Assembly: GCA_019058445.1 (NCBI GenBank)
Contig: JAHPZA010000006.1
Location: 186,001-250,000 of the forward strand
DNA length: 64,000 nt
Source: Promethearchaeota archaeon
GTDB taxonomy: Archaea; Asgardarchaeota; Lokiarchaeia; Sigyniarchaeales; SOKP01
Direction: 5' to 3'
In this document: piece by piece, positions 53,447-63,299 of the stretch
Numbering within the stretch: position 1 is the first letter of the stretch
How the letters are laid out: each line of letters begins with the position of its first letter
Translations under genes and position numbers: made by a program
The notes under the pieces: model-generated
Databases searched by the model: none
Told to the model about the DNA's origin: nothing
What the model saw: the letters and a program-made list of their open reading frames with translations, nothing else

Positions 53447-54403
53447 TTATTTTACTCTTTTTTTTTTAAGTTGTGCTCTATATTTAGTTCTCCATTTCGG
53501 TTCTATTATATTTAAAGCATTCACAGCTTCCTCTCTCACCCAATAATACCAATCTTTTAGTGCATTTAATAATAAGTTAGTAGCTTTTTTATCGCCGAGT
53601 TCTCCTAAGGCTTTAATGACACCTCGTCGCAAATATCCCACTTTAATATTGTCATTATTAATTTCGGTGTCTTCTAAGATGCTCAATAATCTATTAATCA
53701 AAATATTTTCATCTAATTTCTTTTTAAGAGCATCAAGGGCAAATCTCCATACATCAAAACTGTCTAATCCAAGGCAATCTAATAAATTGGGAATTGCAGC
53801 ATCGGGAAAATGAGTTAAATTACTTAATGCTTCAATTGCACATATGCGAATCTGTTTATTAGATGATTTTAGCATTTCTACTAAATCATTCGTTGCAGAA
53901 TTCTCTTTTAGGAACCCTAAAGATTCAGCAGCTTCTATTTTAAGATTATCATCATTACTTCTTAACAATTTTTTTAAACTTTCAATAATTAGGGCTCTAT
54001 ATTCACTTCGATACGCCAAAGGCACTAATAATCTAATAGCAGTTAATTTAATCTCATTCTTTTGTTCATTTTCTAAGACCCAAATTAGCGGTTGTATAGC
54101 TTTCGCTTTTCTTTCATTATAATGAAACGCTAATAATTTAGCTGCCTCAATTCGGACGTCTGGATCTTCATCTGATATAAAATAATTTTCAATTTCTTCA
54201 AAATGAGTCTTATCATGTAATTCGTTTAAAGTTTCTAAAATTTTGACTCTTGTGGTTTTCAAATCTGTTATTGAATATAGACCATGAAGCCGCTCAATCG
54301 CTTCGCTTCTACTTATTTTATTGAGATCTTTCAATATCTTATCAAGTGACGTCAAATTATAGTATAGAAGTTTTTTTTCATATAATTTCGTGATAATGAA
54401 CAT
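53447..54403 (-). CDS. HEAT-repeat protein
   Basis: A 318-residue all-helical protein of about eight HEAT-like repeats, for example DEDPDVRIEAAKLLAFHY, LRSNDDNLKIEAAESLGFLKEN and ELGDKKATNLLLNALKDWYYWVREEAVNAL. It should be a soluble scaffold or a lyase-type PBS-HEAT protein; no catalytic motif is seen. A single gene with no evident partner. Confidence 0.85.
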   Translation of the reverse strand: MFIITKLYEKKLLYYNLTSLDKILKDLNKISRSEAIERLHGLYSITDLKTTRVKILETLNELHDKTHFEEIENYFISDEDPDVRIEAAKLLAFHYNERKAKAIQPLIWVLENEQKNEIKLTAIRLLVPLAYRSEYRALIIESLKKLLRSNDDNLKIEAAESLGFLKENSATNDLVEMLKSSNKQIRICAIEALSNLTHFPDAAIPNLLDCLGLDSFDVWRFALDALKKKLDENILINRLLSILEDTEINNDNIKVGYLRRGVIKALGELGDKKATNLLLNALKDWYYWVREEAVNALNIIEPKWRTKYRAQLKKKRVK

Positions 54404-54532
54404 TTAAAATTTATACTTAAAATTTATATTGACAGATCTTAATTTTGCTATAATCTTTTTTTAAATAAGAAGAGATACTTAAAACGATAACAAAATAAAA
54501 TAAATAAAATATTAGAAATCCGTTTTCCTCAT

Positions 54533-54781
54533 TTATCCGAAGAATTTTTTAAGAGATTTTTTGAAATCTTTGCTTGAAGTACTGCTTATTTCACCCCATT
54601 CATACTTCCCATGTTTTGTTTTCCTATGGTTGAAATAATTATTAAATGATCTCTCGAAATCGAATGCACTCATACTAGTTTCTTCTCCGAACTTAATTTG
54701 GAATAAATGACGAAATAAATCATAGAATAAAGCGGGCATTTCTTTATGTTCACCTTTTATAGCTATTAAATTTTTATTCAA
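54533..54781 (-). CDS. Small hypothetical protein
   Basis: An 82-residue, charged, mostly helical protein (KEMPALFYDLFRHLFQIKFGEE, FNNYFNHRKTKHGKYEWGE) with no recognised motif. ATG start; flanked by gaps of more than 100 bases. Compositionally it reads as a real protein, but no family was recognised. Confidence 0.45.
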   Translation of the reverse strand: MNKNLIAIKGEHKEMPALFYDLFRHLFQIKFGEETSMSAFDFERSFNNYFNHRKTKHGKYEWGEISSTSSKDFKKSLKKFFG

Positions 54782-54969
54782 ATACTTATTTAATTAATCA
54801 AATATTGTTCTTAGATAAACAACCAATTTCATATTTAAATATTATCACACGAATAATATTTTCATATTTAGTTACGATTCATAAAAAAATTAATAAAAAC
54901 CAAAATAAAATTGAATTTCTTTTTCGAGATTGATCATACAAATAAAATCAATCAATCTACAATTAAAAA

Positions 54970-55527
54970 TTACTCGAACAATTCAATTATTGCATATCCC
55001 GGACTGTTAATTCTTTTTCGAAAGTAGAGCGTCCCTTCGTCAATTTCTTTTGTTTTGATGTATCCCCTAGCATAGTCCTTTTCTGAGATGTAGTCTCTTT
55101 GTCCAGCTTCAAATCGTTTGATTATTTTTCCTTCTTTCTCAATATGAATTTTAGTTTCTGTTTTTTGTTTTATCTCAAAGTAAAGCCTCTTGCCGTTAAT
55201 TTCTTTCAAGATTGCTTCAGTAATTAGAGTATCACCGGCTCTTACGGGATGTCTCATTTCAACACCGATTTTGATAATTTTCCCGTATTTTTCCTGTTCA
55301 ATAAAATCATCAAATATTTTGGTTATAAAACCGTAACTAAACAAGCCATGAGCAATTACGCCCTTATAACCCGCCTTTTGAGCACGATCGTCGTCATCGT
55401 GAATAAAATTAGACGCTAATTTGGCAAATCCTCCTAATTTGGAATAATTCCTTATTAAATCTCGCGTTATTTGATCGAACTCGTCCCTAATTACCTTCCC
55501 TATTTTGAGATCCTTTATTTTTACCAT
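54970..55527 (-). CDS. MaoC-type (R)-specific enoyl-CoA hydratase, second of a pair
   Basis: A 185-residue hot-dog-fold protein with the MaoC hydratase 2 signature SNFIHDDDDRAQKAGYKGVIAHGLF, containing the catalytic Asp/His dyad (FIHDD, AHGL). It hydrates trans-2-enoyl-CoA. It starts one base after the stop of the companion gene 55529, so the two are co-translated; such pairs form a heterodimeric MaoC-like enzyme in archaea. Substrate chain length unknown. Confidence 0.85.
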   Translation of the reverse strand: MVKIKDLKIGKVIRDEFDQITRDLIRNYSKLGGFAKLASNFIHDDDDRAQKAGYKGVIAHGLFSYGFITKIFDDFIEQEKYGKIIKIGVEMRHPVRAGDTLITEAILKEINGKRLYFEIKQKTETKIHIEKEGKIIKRFEAGQRDYISEKDYARGYIKTKEIDEGTLYFRKRINSPGYAIIELFE

Positions 55528-55528
55528 T

Positions 55529-56038
55529 TTAGTATCCTCCTGGAGCTATGGTTGCGACACTTTTCACTTTACATACCAGTTCACCGCGTTGGTTTCTTGC
55601 TGTTTGAAAAATTTCGCCGAACAATCTCATCTTTTCGTTTACCCAGATTTTACCAATTTTCCCTCGAATTGTGAGAAAATCCCCCGGTCTAATCTTAACG
55701 CATCCGTCCCAATCATATTCGTTTGCTGCATGAAGTAATTTCGAAAAATCTAAAAGAAACCCCCTCTTTTTGCCATTTTGTTCAAACGATATGGTTGCCA
55801 TATTTATATACAGTTTGGCAGAAAACACGTTTGCAAATGCGGGACATGCTATGATTCCACTTTCTTCCGGACCTATATATTTAGGGTCCGAAATTCCAAA
55901 ACATTTTGCAAATGCTACCATATGTTTATATCTACAGCGGAATTTAACTATACCTGGAATTTCCATCCCTGGAAGATAGTTTATTAAAAATTTCGCATTC
56001 TTTTTGATTTCCTCTAGTTCCATAATATCATATAACAT
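55529..56038 (-). CDS. MaoC/FAS1-like dehydratase, first of a pair
   Basis: A 169-residue hot-dog-fold protein of the MaoC N-terminal/FAS1-like dehydratase type: helical start (EEIKKNAKFLINYLPGMEIPG), CRYKHMVAFAKCFGISDPKYIG, LLHAANEYDWDGCVKIRPGD and WVNEKMRLFGEIFQTARNQ. It lacks the clear Asp-His dyad and probably supports the catalytic neighbour. Start at 56038 or the next Met (MELEEIKK). Confidence 0.82.
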   Translation of the reverse strand: MLYDIMELEEIKKNAKFLINYLPGMEIPGIVKFRCRYKHMVAFAKCFGISDPKYIGPEESGIIACPAFANVFSAKLYINMATISFEQNGKKRGFLLDFSKLLHAANEYDWDGCVKIRPGDFLTIRGKIGKIWVNEKMRLFGEIFQTARNQRGELVCKVKSVATIAPGGY

Positions 56039-56155
56039 TGTTTTTATAGTAAATTATCAAAGAGTTATAAATATAAATTTGATTTCCAAATTATTAATTG
56101 AACGACTCATTCGTATTTAATATTATTTTCTTTTTTAATTTGGAGTTTAAATAAA

Positions 56156-57094
56156 ATGAAGCGAAAAATTGCAGATAAGACGTATTTGAACTATTTATTA
56201 CAATCATTAAATGTAAATGAATTAAAACAGATTTGTAGAGACTTTGAGATAAAAGGCTTTTCGAAATTTACAAAAGCAAAGCTCATAGAATTTATTTTAG
56301 ATTCTTTAGCCGAAGAAGAAATCAAGGATTTACTAAAAGAAAAGGAATTAGAAATTATTTCAAAAGAGATAGATTTAGCACTTAGCAAAATAAACGGTGA
56401 GGATAGAGAATCAATAGCTGCTATCAACATAGTAAATCCAGATTTACATGAAATAGAAATAACTTTTAAAGGTTGGAATTGGGAATCAAAGTCATTTTTA
56501 TCAATTACAGAAGAGAACATTAATAATCCAGAGCGAGACTGTGATTGCAGAATCGGTTCAAATATGGGATTATGCAATCATTTTTGGGTTGGTTTCATTT
56601 ATTCGCTGAAAGAAGGGTATTTTAAACTTTCCGATTGGACTTTAACTTTATTACCTGAAAAGTTTGAAGAAAAAATAAAATCAATTAAATTATCTAAAGG
56701 GAAGGATGAAGAGGGAGAAGAAAAAGTTGTAAGTTTAGTGGATGAGAGTTCAGATTCTTTCCTACTATTAAGTCATATTGATAATAGTATTACGATCTAT
56801 GAGGGCGAAATTGAAGATATCGTTGAAAAACAGCAAGATTTTCAAGGTAATATAACTGTATATTATGTAGTTATGTTAAACAATGTTAGATTTGGTCCAA
56901 GAGTGCAAAGAAAAAGCGACTTTCATGAAGAAGATATTTTAGATGTTGAAAAACTAAAGTTAAGAATAAGCGAAAACCTGAATAATGAGCATAACTTAAA
57001 AATCGGAGATAAGATCGGGGGTAATGGTAAACTCACAAAAGACAATATTTTAGGCTTTATCGTAAAAAATATAAGAAAGATTGAAAAAAAGTGA
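56156..57094 (+). CDS. SAP-like and SWIM zinc-finger protein
   Basis: A 312-residue protein. Residues 10-55 look like a SAP/Rho-N-type helix pair (LNVNELKQICRDFEIKGFSKFTKAKLIEF). Residues 120-150 carry the SWIM zinc motif CxC-x8-CxH (CDCRIGSNMGLCNHFW). The C-terminal 100 residues look like an OB-like beta region (ITIYEGEIEDIVEKQ, KIGDKIGGNGKLTKDNI). SAP and SWIM domains each bind DNA or RNA, so a nucleic-acid-associated protein is plausible. No catalytic domain is seen. Confidence 0.75.
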   Translation: MKRKIADKTYLNYLLQSLNVNELKQICRDFEIKGFSKFTKAKLIEFILDSLAEEEIKDLLKEKELEIISKEIDLALSKINGEDRESIAAINIVNPDLHEIEITFKGWNWESKSFLSITEENINNPERDCDCRIGSNMGLCNHFWVGFIYSLKEGYFKLSDWTLTLLPEKFEEKIKSIKLSKGKDEEGEEKVVSLVDESSDSFLLLSHIDNSITIYEGEIEDIVEKQQDFQGNITVYYVVMLNNVRFGPRVQRKSDFHEEDILDVEKLKLRISENLNNEHNLKIGDKIGGNGKLTKDNILGFIVKNIRKIEKK

Positions 57095-57165
57095 TTAAGT
57101 TTTTATAATTCAAAATTGATAATTTTTATAATAAAACATTATCATCATTAAAGAAGTGTATTTAA

Positions 57166-57996
57166 ATGGAAAAAAGATTTAAAGCTCCACTTATTCTTTC
57201 TCTGCTACTAATTGTATATGCTTTTGCCTTTTTATTCATTATTGGTGAAGAAGGTGACTTAATACCATTATATCCCGGAGGGGTAACATCAGATTATATA
57301 CTAGTAATCGTAATTCCAATAATAATAATGATATTAATGTATTTTGTTGGGCATTTAATCGCAAAAATTTTTATTCCCATTCATAAACTGATGAAATTAA
57401 ACAGATATGACTATTTTCTTATTCAGCCAGAGAAAAAGTTATCAGGTTTAAAAATCATAATTCGCAGTTTTTATCCAGGATTACTTGCAATCAATATTGC
57501 GATCTATATAGCCCTCTTAGGAGAATATAATCATTTATTTTATGCAGGATCAGGTGAGCCCAATCTTCCCGCAATGATAGAATGGATAGCAATAATAATT
57601 GGAGTACCTATTGCTACCTTTATTATTACCCCTATTTGGATTTTAGATTCTGCGGGATTGATGTGTTCATTAGATCAAGATAAGTATAAGAACCGGGTAA
57701 CACCGGATATTGAGAGTGTTGGTCGATTTTATTCTACTGTCTTTAAGGGATACGTCGGTATTTCAACTGTTGTTACATATATTCTTATAATATACACTTT
57801 CGCTCAGCAAGGAGTGACATTTGGCAATTATTTCATAATTTTCATCGATCCATTCGCATTAATTCTATATTTTGTTTTCTTATCACTAACATTAGAAGCA
57901 GGAATGAATAATATTAATAAGCGATTAATGAAAGGAATTGAAAAAATGGGAATTGATACTACTCCTCAAGAGATTAAAATAGTACCTAAAGAATAA
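57166..57996 (+). CDS. Multi-pass membrane protein, unrecognised family
   Basis: A 276-residue protein with six to seven TM helices, loops such as RYDYFLIQPEKKLSGLKIIIRS and SLDQDKYKNRVTPDIESVGRFYS, and a short soluble C-terminus (IEKMGIDTTPQEIKIVPKE). Two GG or GPN-type loops face the outside. No transporter or receptor signature was recognised. A single gene. Confidence 0.75.
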   Translation: MEKRFKAPLILSLLLIVYAFAFLFIIGEEGDLIPLYPGGVTSDYILVIVIPIIIMILMYFVGHLIAKIFIPIHKLMKLNRYDYFLIQPEKKLSGLKIIIRSFYPGLLAINIAIYIALLGEYNHLFYAGSGEPNLPAMIEWIAIIIGVPIATFIITPIWILDSAGLMCSLDQDKYKNRVTPDIESVGRFYSTVFKGYVGISTVVTYILIIYTFAQQGVTFGNYFIIFIDPFALILYFVFLSLTLEAGMNNINKRLMKGIEKMGIDTTPQEIKIVPKE

Positions 57997-58027
57997 GAAA
58001 ATAGAAGTAATAAATAAAAATGTCTTA

Positions 58028-58039
58028 TTTTTTTTTTTT
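58028..58039 (+). terminator. T-run after membrane protein gene
   Basis: An uninterrupted run of 12 T about 30 bases after the stop of the 57166 gene, the type of site at which archaeal RNA polymerase stops. Confidence 0.4.
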
Positions 58040-58175
58040 CTTAATTTTTTACTAAATACTTTATTTCACAATTTTTAAATTAGCTATGAAATAATAAGGG
58101 GATATATTAAATAACCAATTATTCATTTTATAATTTAAAATAATAGATTTTTTGCTTAAAAAGAAGGTGTAAGAC

Positions 58176-59546
58176 ATGAAATCAGGATTTTTAAATGATA
58201 TTAACATGATTCTCGCCACAGACTTCTATCAATTAACAATGGGCGCAGCATACTATCAAAATAATTTAGAAAATAAACGGGATGAAGAAGATGACATAGC
58301 TATTTTCGATGTTTTTGTCAGAAAATATCCAAAAAATCGTAATTACTTAATTTTTGCTGGATTAGAACAAGCTATTTACTATTTACAAAAGGCTCGATTT
58401 ACTCCCAAAACCATCGAGTTCTTGAGGAACAAAGAAGTGTTTAAGAATATTGACTCAAGTTTCTTTGATGAATATTTGTCTAAATTTAGATTTAATTTAG
58501 ATGTATGGGCTATGAAGGAGGGAAATTTTTTCTTTCCAAATGAACCAATTATGAGAGTTCAAGGACCGATGTTCCAAGCTCAATTAGCTGAGACATATTT
58601 ATTAAATGTCATTAATTTTCAAACTATCGTGGCTTCTAAAGCATCTCGAATTAAAAATATTGCTCCAGATAAAGTTCTTCTCGAATTTGGCACAAGAAGA
58701 TCGCATAGTCCGCTGGCAGGAGTTTACGCAGCACGCGCAAGCTATATTTCAGGCTTCAATGGCACGAGTAATGTTGTTGCGGATATAGAGTTAGGAATCA
58801 ACTCAAGTGGCACGATGGCACATAGTTTTATACAGAAATTTGACAAGGAAATAGAAAGCTTTGATATTTATTATGATATTTATGGGCAAAATTCAATAAT
58901 GCTTATTGATACTTATGATACTGAAAAGGCCGCAGAAAAAGTGTGCAAATATAAAAACAGCATTACAGGTGTGAGAATAGATTCGGGAGACCTCATCGCA
59001 CACGCAAAGAAGGTTCGAAAAATTTTAGATAAGAACGGGTGTAAGAAGGTACTTATTGTAGCGAGTTCTGATTTAAATGAATATAAAATAAAAGAGATAA
59101 TTGACAATAATGCCCCAATAGATGCCTTTGGCATAGGAACTGAATTGGCCACATCCCGAGATGATCCAACCCTTGCGGCTGTATATAAATTAATAGAATA
59201 CAATGGTGTCCCTAGAATTAAAATCAGTGAAGAGAAAATGACCTATCCTGGAAAAAAACAAATTTATAGAATAACTGATGAGAAAGGAATCTTTATAGAA
59301 GATTTTTTGATGTTAGAAGATGAACCAGCCCCTTCTAATTCAGAGGCATTATTAATTCCAATTATGGAAAAAGGCGAATTAATCTATAACCTACCTAATA
59401 TAGACGAAATTCAGCATTATTACTTGGAAAATATAAAAACCTTACCAGATGACTACAAAAAATTGGTAGAAAATCATATTTTCAAGCTCAAAATCTCTAA
59501 AAACCTGCAAGAACTTACAAACACACTTAAAAAAAAAATATATTAA
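58176..59546 (+). CDS. pncB: Nicotinate phosphoribosyltransferase
   Basis: A 456-residue NAPRTase-family protein: ATDFYQLTMGAAYYQN at the start, EPIMRVQGPMFQAQLAETYLLN, the FGTRRSHSPLAGVYAARAS segment with the phosphoribosyl-site residues, IDTYDTEKA, GVRIDSGDL and AFGIGTELATSRDDP. It converts nicotinate and PRPP to nicotinate mononucleotide in NAD salvage. ATG follows AAGAAGGTG. It ends exactly one base before the convergent large membrane protein ends. Confidence 0.9.
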   Translation: MKSGFLNDINMILATDFYQLTMGAAYYQNNLENKRDEEDDIAIFDVFVRKYPKNRNYLIFAGLEQAIYYLQKARFTPKTIEFLRNKEVFKNIDSSFFDEYLSKFRFNLDVWAMKEGNFFFPNEPIMRVQGPMFQAQLAETYLLNVINFQTIVASKASRIKNIAPDKVLLEFGTRRSHSPLAGVYAARASYISGFNGTSNVVADIELGINSSGTMAHSFIQKFDKEIESFDIYYDIYGQNSIMLIDTYDTEKAAEKVCKYKNSITGVRIDSGDLIAHAKKVRKILDKNGCKKVLIVASSDLNEYKIKEIIDNNAPIDAFGIGTELATSRDDPTLAAVYKLIEYNGVPRIKISEEKMTYPGKKQIYRITDEKGIFIEDFLMLEDEPAPSNSEALLIPIMEKGELIYNLPNIDEIQHYYLENIKTLPDDYKKLVENHIFKLKISKNLQELTNTLKKKIY

Positions 59547-61259
59547 TTAAAAAATTAATAAATATGCCTCGAGAGCTTCCATTACTTTTGGAAAGAAAGT
59601 TGCGATTGATACTACAAAACTCAGTAATATAGTGAAGTCAATAAGCCATTCTTTTAAAGAAGATATTTCTAAATATTGATCATTTAAGAATTTAAGTTCT
59701 CCCATATCCTTGAATTCGTGCATTATAAACCCGGGTGCTAATTCTTTAGCTTTTAGAGCAGTAATCAAATCTTTTCTTCTATTCTTTACTTCATTGAGCG
59801 CGGTTTTCTTTTGTTGATGTATAGATCTTTTCCATCCTACCAGTGAAATAAAGAATAACATGATAACAATCAATAAAATTGCACTGACAATGATTATAAT
59901 GACAACAAAATTTATGCTACGGGCCACAAAATATACTAATCCAGAAGAGAGCATTAAGAATCCAGAAGTAAATATATAAAGACAAATCGTTCTGAGATTT
60001 TTCGTTAATTCTTGGTCTACGTTAGGAGCATGAAACCTGTCAAAATTAAATCTAAAATCTTTTGAAAGATGGTATTGCCCATAGGCAAAGGCTCCTATAA
60101 TATAAATAGCTACGGCACCCATTCCGAAGTTAATTGCCCATAAAAAGAAAATATCTGAAAAGAAGAAGACATCAATCAGATACGCTATAGCAGCATTGGT
60201 ATCCCAATTACATACTAGTATTAATTCTATAATAAAATATGGGATGCTGTAGAGTAAAAATCCAATTAAAAAGGCCAGCATAAAACCTCCCGTGTTGTGC
60301 GATGTGAGTCTTAAATCCGTTCTCATTAAAAATGAGGGCTCAATTTCTTTTCCCATTAATTTTGATTGCTCATCATAATGCTTTTCCGTAAAATCTATTA
60401 ATTTTTGATATTGTAAAAATAAAAGCAGAACGATCACATAAAATACGATGATAGGCACTTGACTTGAGATTATTTCAACCAGAATAGGCGCTCCTGTGTG
60501 GACGCTCACTTTTGGAAAAATATAATATGGCAAGATAACCACTAAATAAAGTACCCAGGAAAGATATGCTACAAAGAAAGTAGTCCAAATATTAAATTCA
60601 AATGGTTTATGAGGTTTTTTTCTCACTATTCTATGAAACATTGCTTCAATGTAATCTACTTTATCTGGTGATGATTCAAAAGGAGGAACTTGTATCTGTT
60701 TTGAAACTTTCCCTGATCTTTTGTATTTACAAAAACGAAACTCTTTATCTTTAAAATAATCTCTATCATAATATAAAAATCTAATAGACTCTGCAAATTG
60801 ATTCTCAATATTTAAAATTTTTACCCATTGGTTATCTGGTCTGCGAATTTTTTTCACACACGGAAACTCTTTAATTGGATATGGTTTTTTCGGATCTATT
60901 TCGCTTATTGGAGGATAGTTATAATTCTTATTATAAAGTAATTTTTTCACTGACTTTATGAAAAGTTTAAAATATTGAGTCCAAAAGAATGCATTTAACG
61001 TTGCCCATCCATAAAATAGTATTTGTTGTGTTTCATTAGATTTTGAATCATAGATCTCAACAGGTTTTTTGCCTCTAAAATGACCAAACAATTTCAGAAT
61101 TTTTTTTTCTTCTTTAGTTAGTTTATCATGATACATAACTCGTTTCCAACGGAATTTCCACGTAAGTATTAATAACTGGATTATTTTTACAAAATAATCT
61201 AAAGGATCGAAAACTCTCTTATCTAAAACCTCTTCTTGAGATGTAATCATGCTGATCAA
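59547..61259 (-). CDS. Large multi-pass membrane protein, unrecognised
   Basis: A 570-residue protein. The N-terminal 215 residues are mainly soluble and basic with one amphipathic segment (LFYGWATLNAFFWTQYF); from about residue 225 some six to seven TM helices follow (FVAYLSWVLYLVVILPYYIF, GGFMLAFLIGFLLYSIPYFI, AINFGMGAVAIYIIGAFAYG), a cytosolic helix (KSIHQQKKTALNEVKNRRKD-like), and a last TM (WLIDFTILLSFVVSIATFFP). No family is recognised; it could be a channel or sensor. A separate transcription unit. Confidence 0.75.
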   Translation of the reverse strand: MISMITSQEEVLDKRVFDPLDYFVKIIQLLILTWKFRWKRVMYHDKLTKEEKKILKLFGHFRGKKPVEIYDSKSNETQQILFYGWATLNAFFWTQYFKLFIKSVKKLLYNKNYNYPPISEIDPKKPYPIKEFPCVKKIRRPDNQWVKILNIENQFAESIRFLYYDRDYFKDKEFRFCKYKRSGKVSKQIQVPPFESSPDKVDYIEAMFHRIVRKKPHKPFEFNIWTTFFVAYLSWVLYLVVILPYYIFPKVSVHTGAPILVEIISSQVPIIVFYVIVLLLFLQYQKLIDFTEKHYDEQSKLMGKEIEPSFLMRTDLRLTSHNTGGFMLAFLIGFLLYSIPYFIIELILVCNWDTNAAIAYLIDVFFFSDIFFLWAINFGMGAVAIYIIGAFAYGQYHLSKDFRFNFDRFHAPNVDQELTKNLRTICLYIFTSGFLMLSSGLVYFVARSINFVVIIIIVSAILLIVIMLFFISLVGWKRSIHQQKKTALNEVKNRRKDLITALKAKELAPGFIMHEFKDMGELKFLNDQYLEISSLKEWLIDFTILLSFVVSIATFFPKVMEALEAYLLIF

Positions 61260-61461
61260 CTTTTGTATTTATTGAACTTCTGTAATATTTATCTTTTCTT
61301 TTTTATTTAAAAATTTTTACTTAGTTTTGAATTTTATATTCTTTTAAGGTTGAAAACCTCTCATTAGAATAATTTATGCATTAAACATTAACCGAAATAG
61401 ACGGTTTAAACACCTTAAATGCCCTAAAAAATAATACTCAACATTAATTATTCGTTGCATT

Positions 61462-61485
61462 AACAATTTAAAGCTTTAAATTGTT
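61462..61485. promoter_or_regulatory. 24-bp perfect palindrome upstream of the Tes-like gene
   Basis: AACAATTTAAAG is followed immediately by its exact reverse complement, making an uninterrupted 24-bp palindrome 82 bases before the start at 61567. The 307-base gap 61260-61566 holds no gene. It is a strong operator candidate or a promoter-overlapping repressor site. Confidence 0.5.
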
Positions 61486-61566
61486 TCAAATTATAATTAA
61501 AATATATATTAATATGATTAGATAATCATTTTAATAATATCTAAAAAAAAAATAAACTGATGTAAA

Positions 61567-63288
61567 ATGTATCATTTAGACGGTACTGAATACTTAAAGG
61601 AAAAATATTACAGAAAGACGGAAAGCATTTGTCCTGAATGCCTACAGAAAATTCCAGCTGAACTCATAGAAAAAAACGATGAAATTTGGATGGAAAAGAC
61701 GTGCCCTGAACATGGGTTCTTTAAGGATAAGATTTCAAGTAGTGCGAAATATTATAAATGGACTCATTACGGCACTAGCGAATGGAATTTTGAAAAAAAT
61801 GGTGACGCAAACCCTCCAGATATTCCGTGCAGTGATCCAAGAGGCTGTCCATATAATTGCGGCTTATGTACAGAACATTTATCCACATGTTCATTAGCTT
61901 TAATAGATTTAACAAATAGATGTAATTTTAACTGTAACTTCTGCTTCGCTAATGTACAGAAGGCTGGTTATTTAGTCGAGCCAACGCTTGAAGAAATTGA
62001 GAAAATCATGGACCACTTTAGAAATAAGCCTATTCCTGCGGTGAGTATTATGTTTTCTGGTGGGGAACCAACAGTACGAAAAGACTTTGCGCAGATATGT
62101 AAAATGGCAAAAGATAAGGGTTTTAAGGAAGTAATTGCTGCAACGAATGGGTATGGTTTCCAGAAAAAGAAAGGAGGTCTTGAATGGACTAAAGAAGTCT
62201 ATGAAGCGGGATTAGATACTCTTTATTTACAATTTGATGGAGTGAATAATGTAACTTATGAAAAAACTCGCGGAATCAAGAACTTAATGGATTATAAAAT
62301 GCGAGTTATTGAAAATTGTCGAAAAGCAGGACTTTCGTCGGTCAACCTCGTCGCCACGATTGTAAATGGGGTAAATGACAAAGAAATTGGAAATATTATT
62401 CAATTCTGTATTGATAATATCGATGTTGTAAGAGGGATCACCTTTCAACCCGTTTCTTTATGCGGTAGAATTGCGGCTGAAGAGCTCCAAGAACTCAGAA
62501 TAACCAATGCTGATGTAATCAAAGAAATTGAAAAGCAAACTAATGGTAAGATTAATATTGAAACTGCATGGTACCCTTTAACCTCGATTGTAGAATTTGG
62601 GCGCATTATCGCTTATTTAGCAGATGTAGATGCTATTGAATTTACCTGTCATCCTGATTGTGGTTTTGCGACCTATATGGTCATTGATCCAACCACAAAC
62701 GAGATGGTCCCTATTACAGATTACCTTGATCCATTAGAGATTATAGATTTTTCGAATAAATTCTGGAAGAAAATTAAACATAAAGAGGAAAAGCCAATAG
62801 AATTCTTTTCAAACTTTTTAGGAGATTTTGGTAAAACATTGGATAAGGGGTTAGAATTCTTAGATAAAACTCAATTAAAGGCACGATTTCTGTTAGGAAT
62901 GCTACAATATATTAATAAGCCGGGAAAGCTTATGGAAATGTTCAGCAGAGTATTAATAAACGGCGATTGGGAGAGTATCAGTTCATTCACTCATGGAACT
63001 CTTCTCATCAGTTCTATGCATTTTCAAGATGCGTATAATATGGATCTTGAAAGGACAAAGCGCTGCATTGTCCATTTTGGCGTGGCAATGCCCGATGGTA
63101 CAGTTAAAGAAATTCCATTCTGCACACATAATACTTTACATAGGCCTGACATTGAGAAGCAAATTGCAAAGAAATTGACGGATAAGGTGAAAAATGAATT
63201 TGATACTGGTACAGGTCAATTATCATTAGAAGCTGAACCAGATATTATGCGTAATGGTGGATTGGAGAAGGATAAATTAGAAAAATAG
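61567..63288 (+). CDS. tes: Tetraether lipid synthase-type radical SAM enzyme
   Basis: A 573-residue radical SAM protein of the Tes (GDGT/MAS, MJ0619-like) family. Several N-terminal cysteine pairs (ICPECLQ, CPEHGFF, CPYNCGLC) precede the SAM-cluster motif C119-x3-C123-x2-C126 (CNFNCNFC) and the SAM-binding SGGEPTV. The C-terminal half contains CHPDCGFAT and a final CxH/CTHN segment. Tes links two archaeol tails to make macrocyclic tetraether lipids, needing several Fe-S clusters. Followed after 11 bases by a 91-residue partner gene. The upstream palindrome at 61462 suggests regulation. Confidence 0.85.
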   Translation: MYHLDGTEYLKEKYYRKTESICPECLQKIPAELIEKNDEIWMEKTCPEHGFFKDKISSSAKYYKWTHYGTSEWNFEKNGDANPPDIPCSDPRGCPYNCGLCTEHLSTCSLALIDLTNRCNFNCNFCFANVQKAGYLVEPTLEEIEKIMDHFRNKPIPAVSIMFSGGEPTVRKDFAQICKMAKDKGFKEVIAATNGYGFQKKKGGLEWTKEVYEAGLDTLYLQFDGVNNVTYEKTRGIKNLMDYKMRVIENCRKAGLSSVNLVATIVNGVNDKEIGNIIQFCIDNIDVVRGITFQPVSLCGRIAAEELQELRITNADVIKEIEKQTNGKINIETAWYPLTSIVEFGRIIAYLADVDAIEFTCHPDCGFATYMVIDPTTNEMVPITDYLDPLEIIDFSNKFWKKIKHKEEKPIEFFSNFLGDFGKTLDKGLEFLDKTQLKARFLLGMLQYINKPGKLMEMFSRVLINGDWESISSFTHGTLLISSMHFQDAYNMDLERTKRCIVHFGVAMPDGTVKEIPFCTHNTLHRPDIEKQIAKKLTDKVKNEFDTGTGQLSLEAEPDIMRNGGLEKDKLEK

Positions 63289-63299
63289 GTGAGAAATAG

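Noticed and set aside
58097-58110. AAGGGGATAT resembling the ribosome sites of the receptor genes
   Set aside because: No start codon follows at a suitable distance; pncB has its own site (AAGGTG) nearer its ATG.
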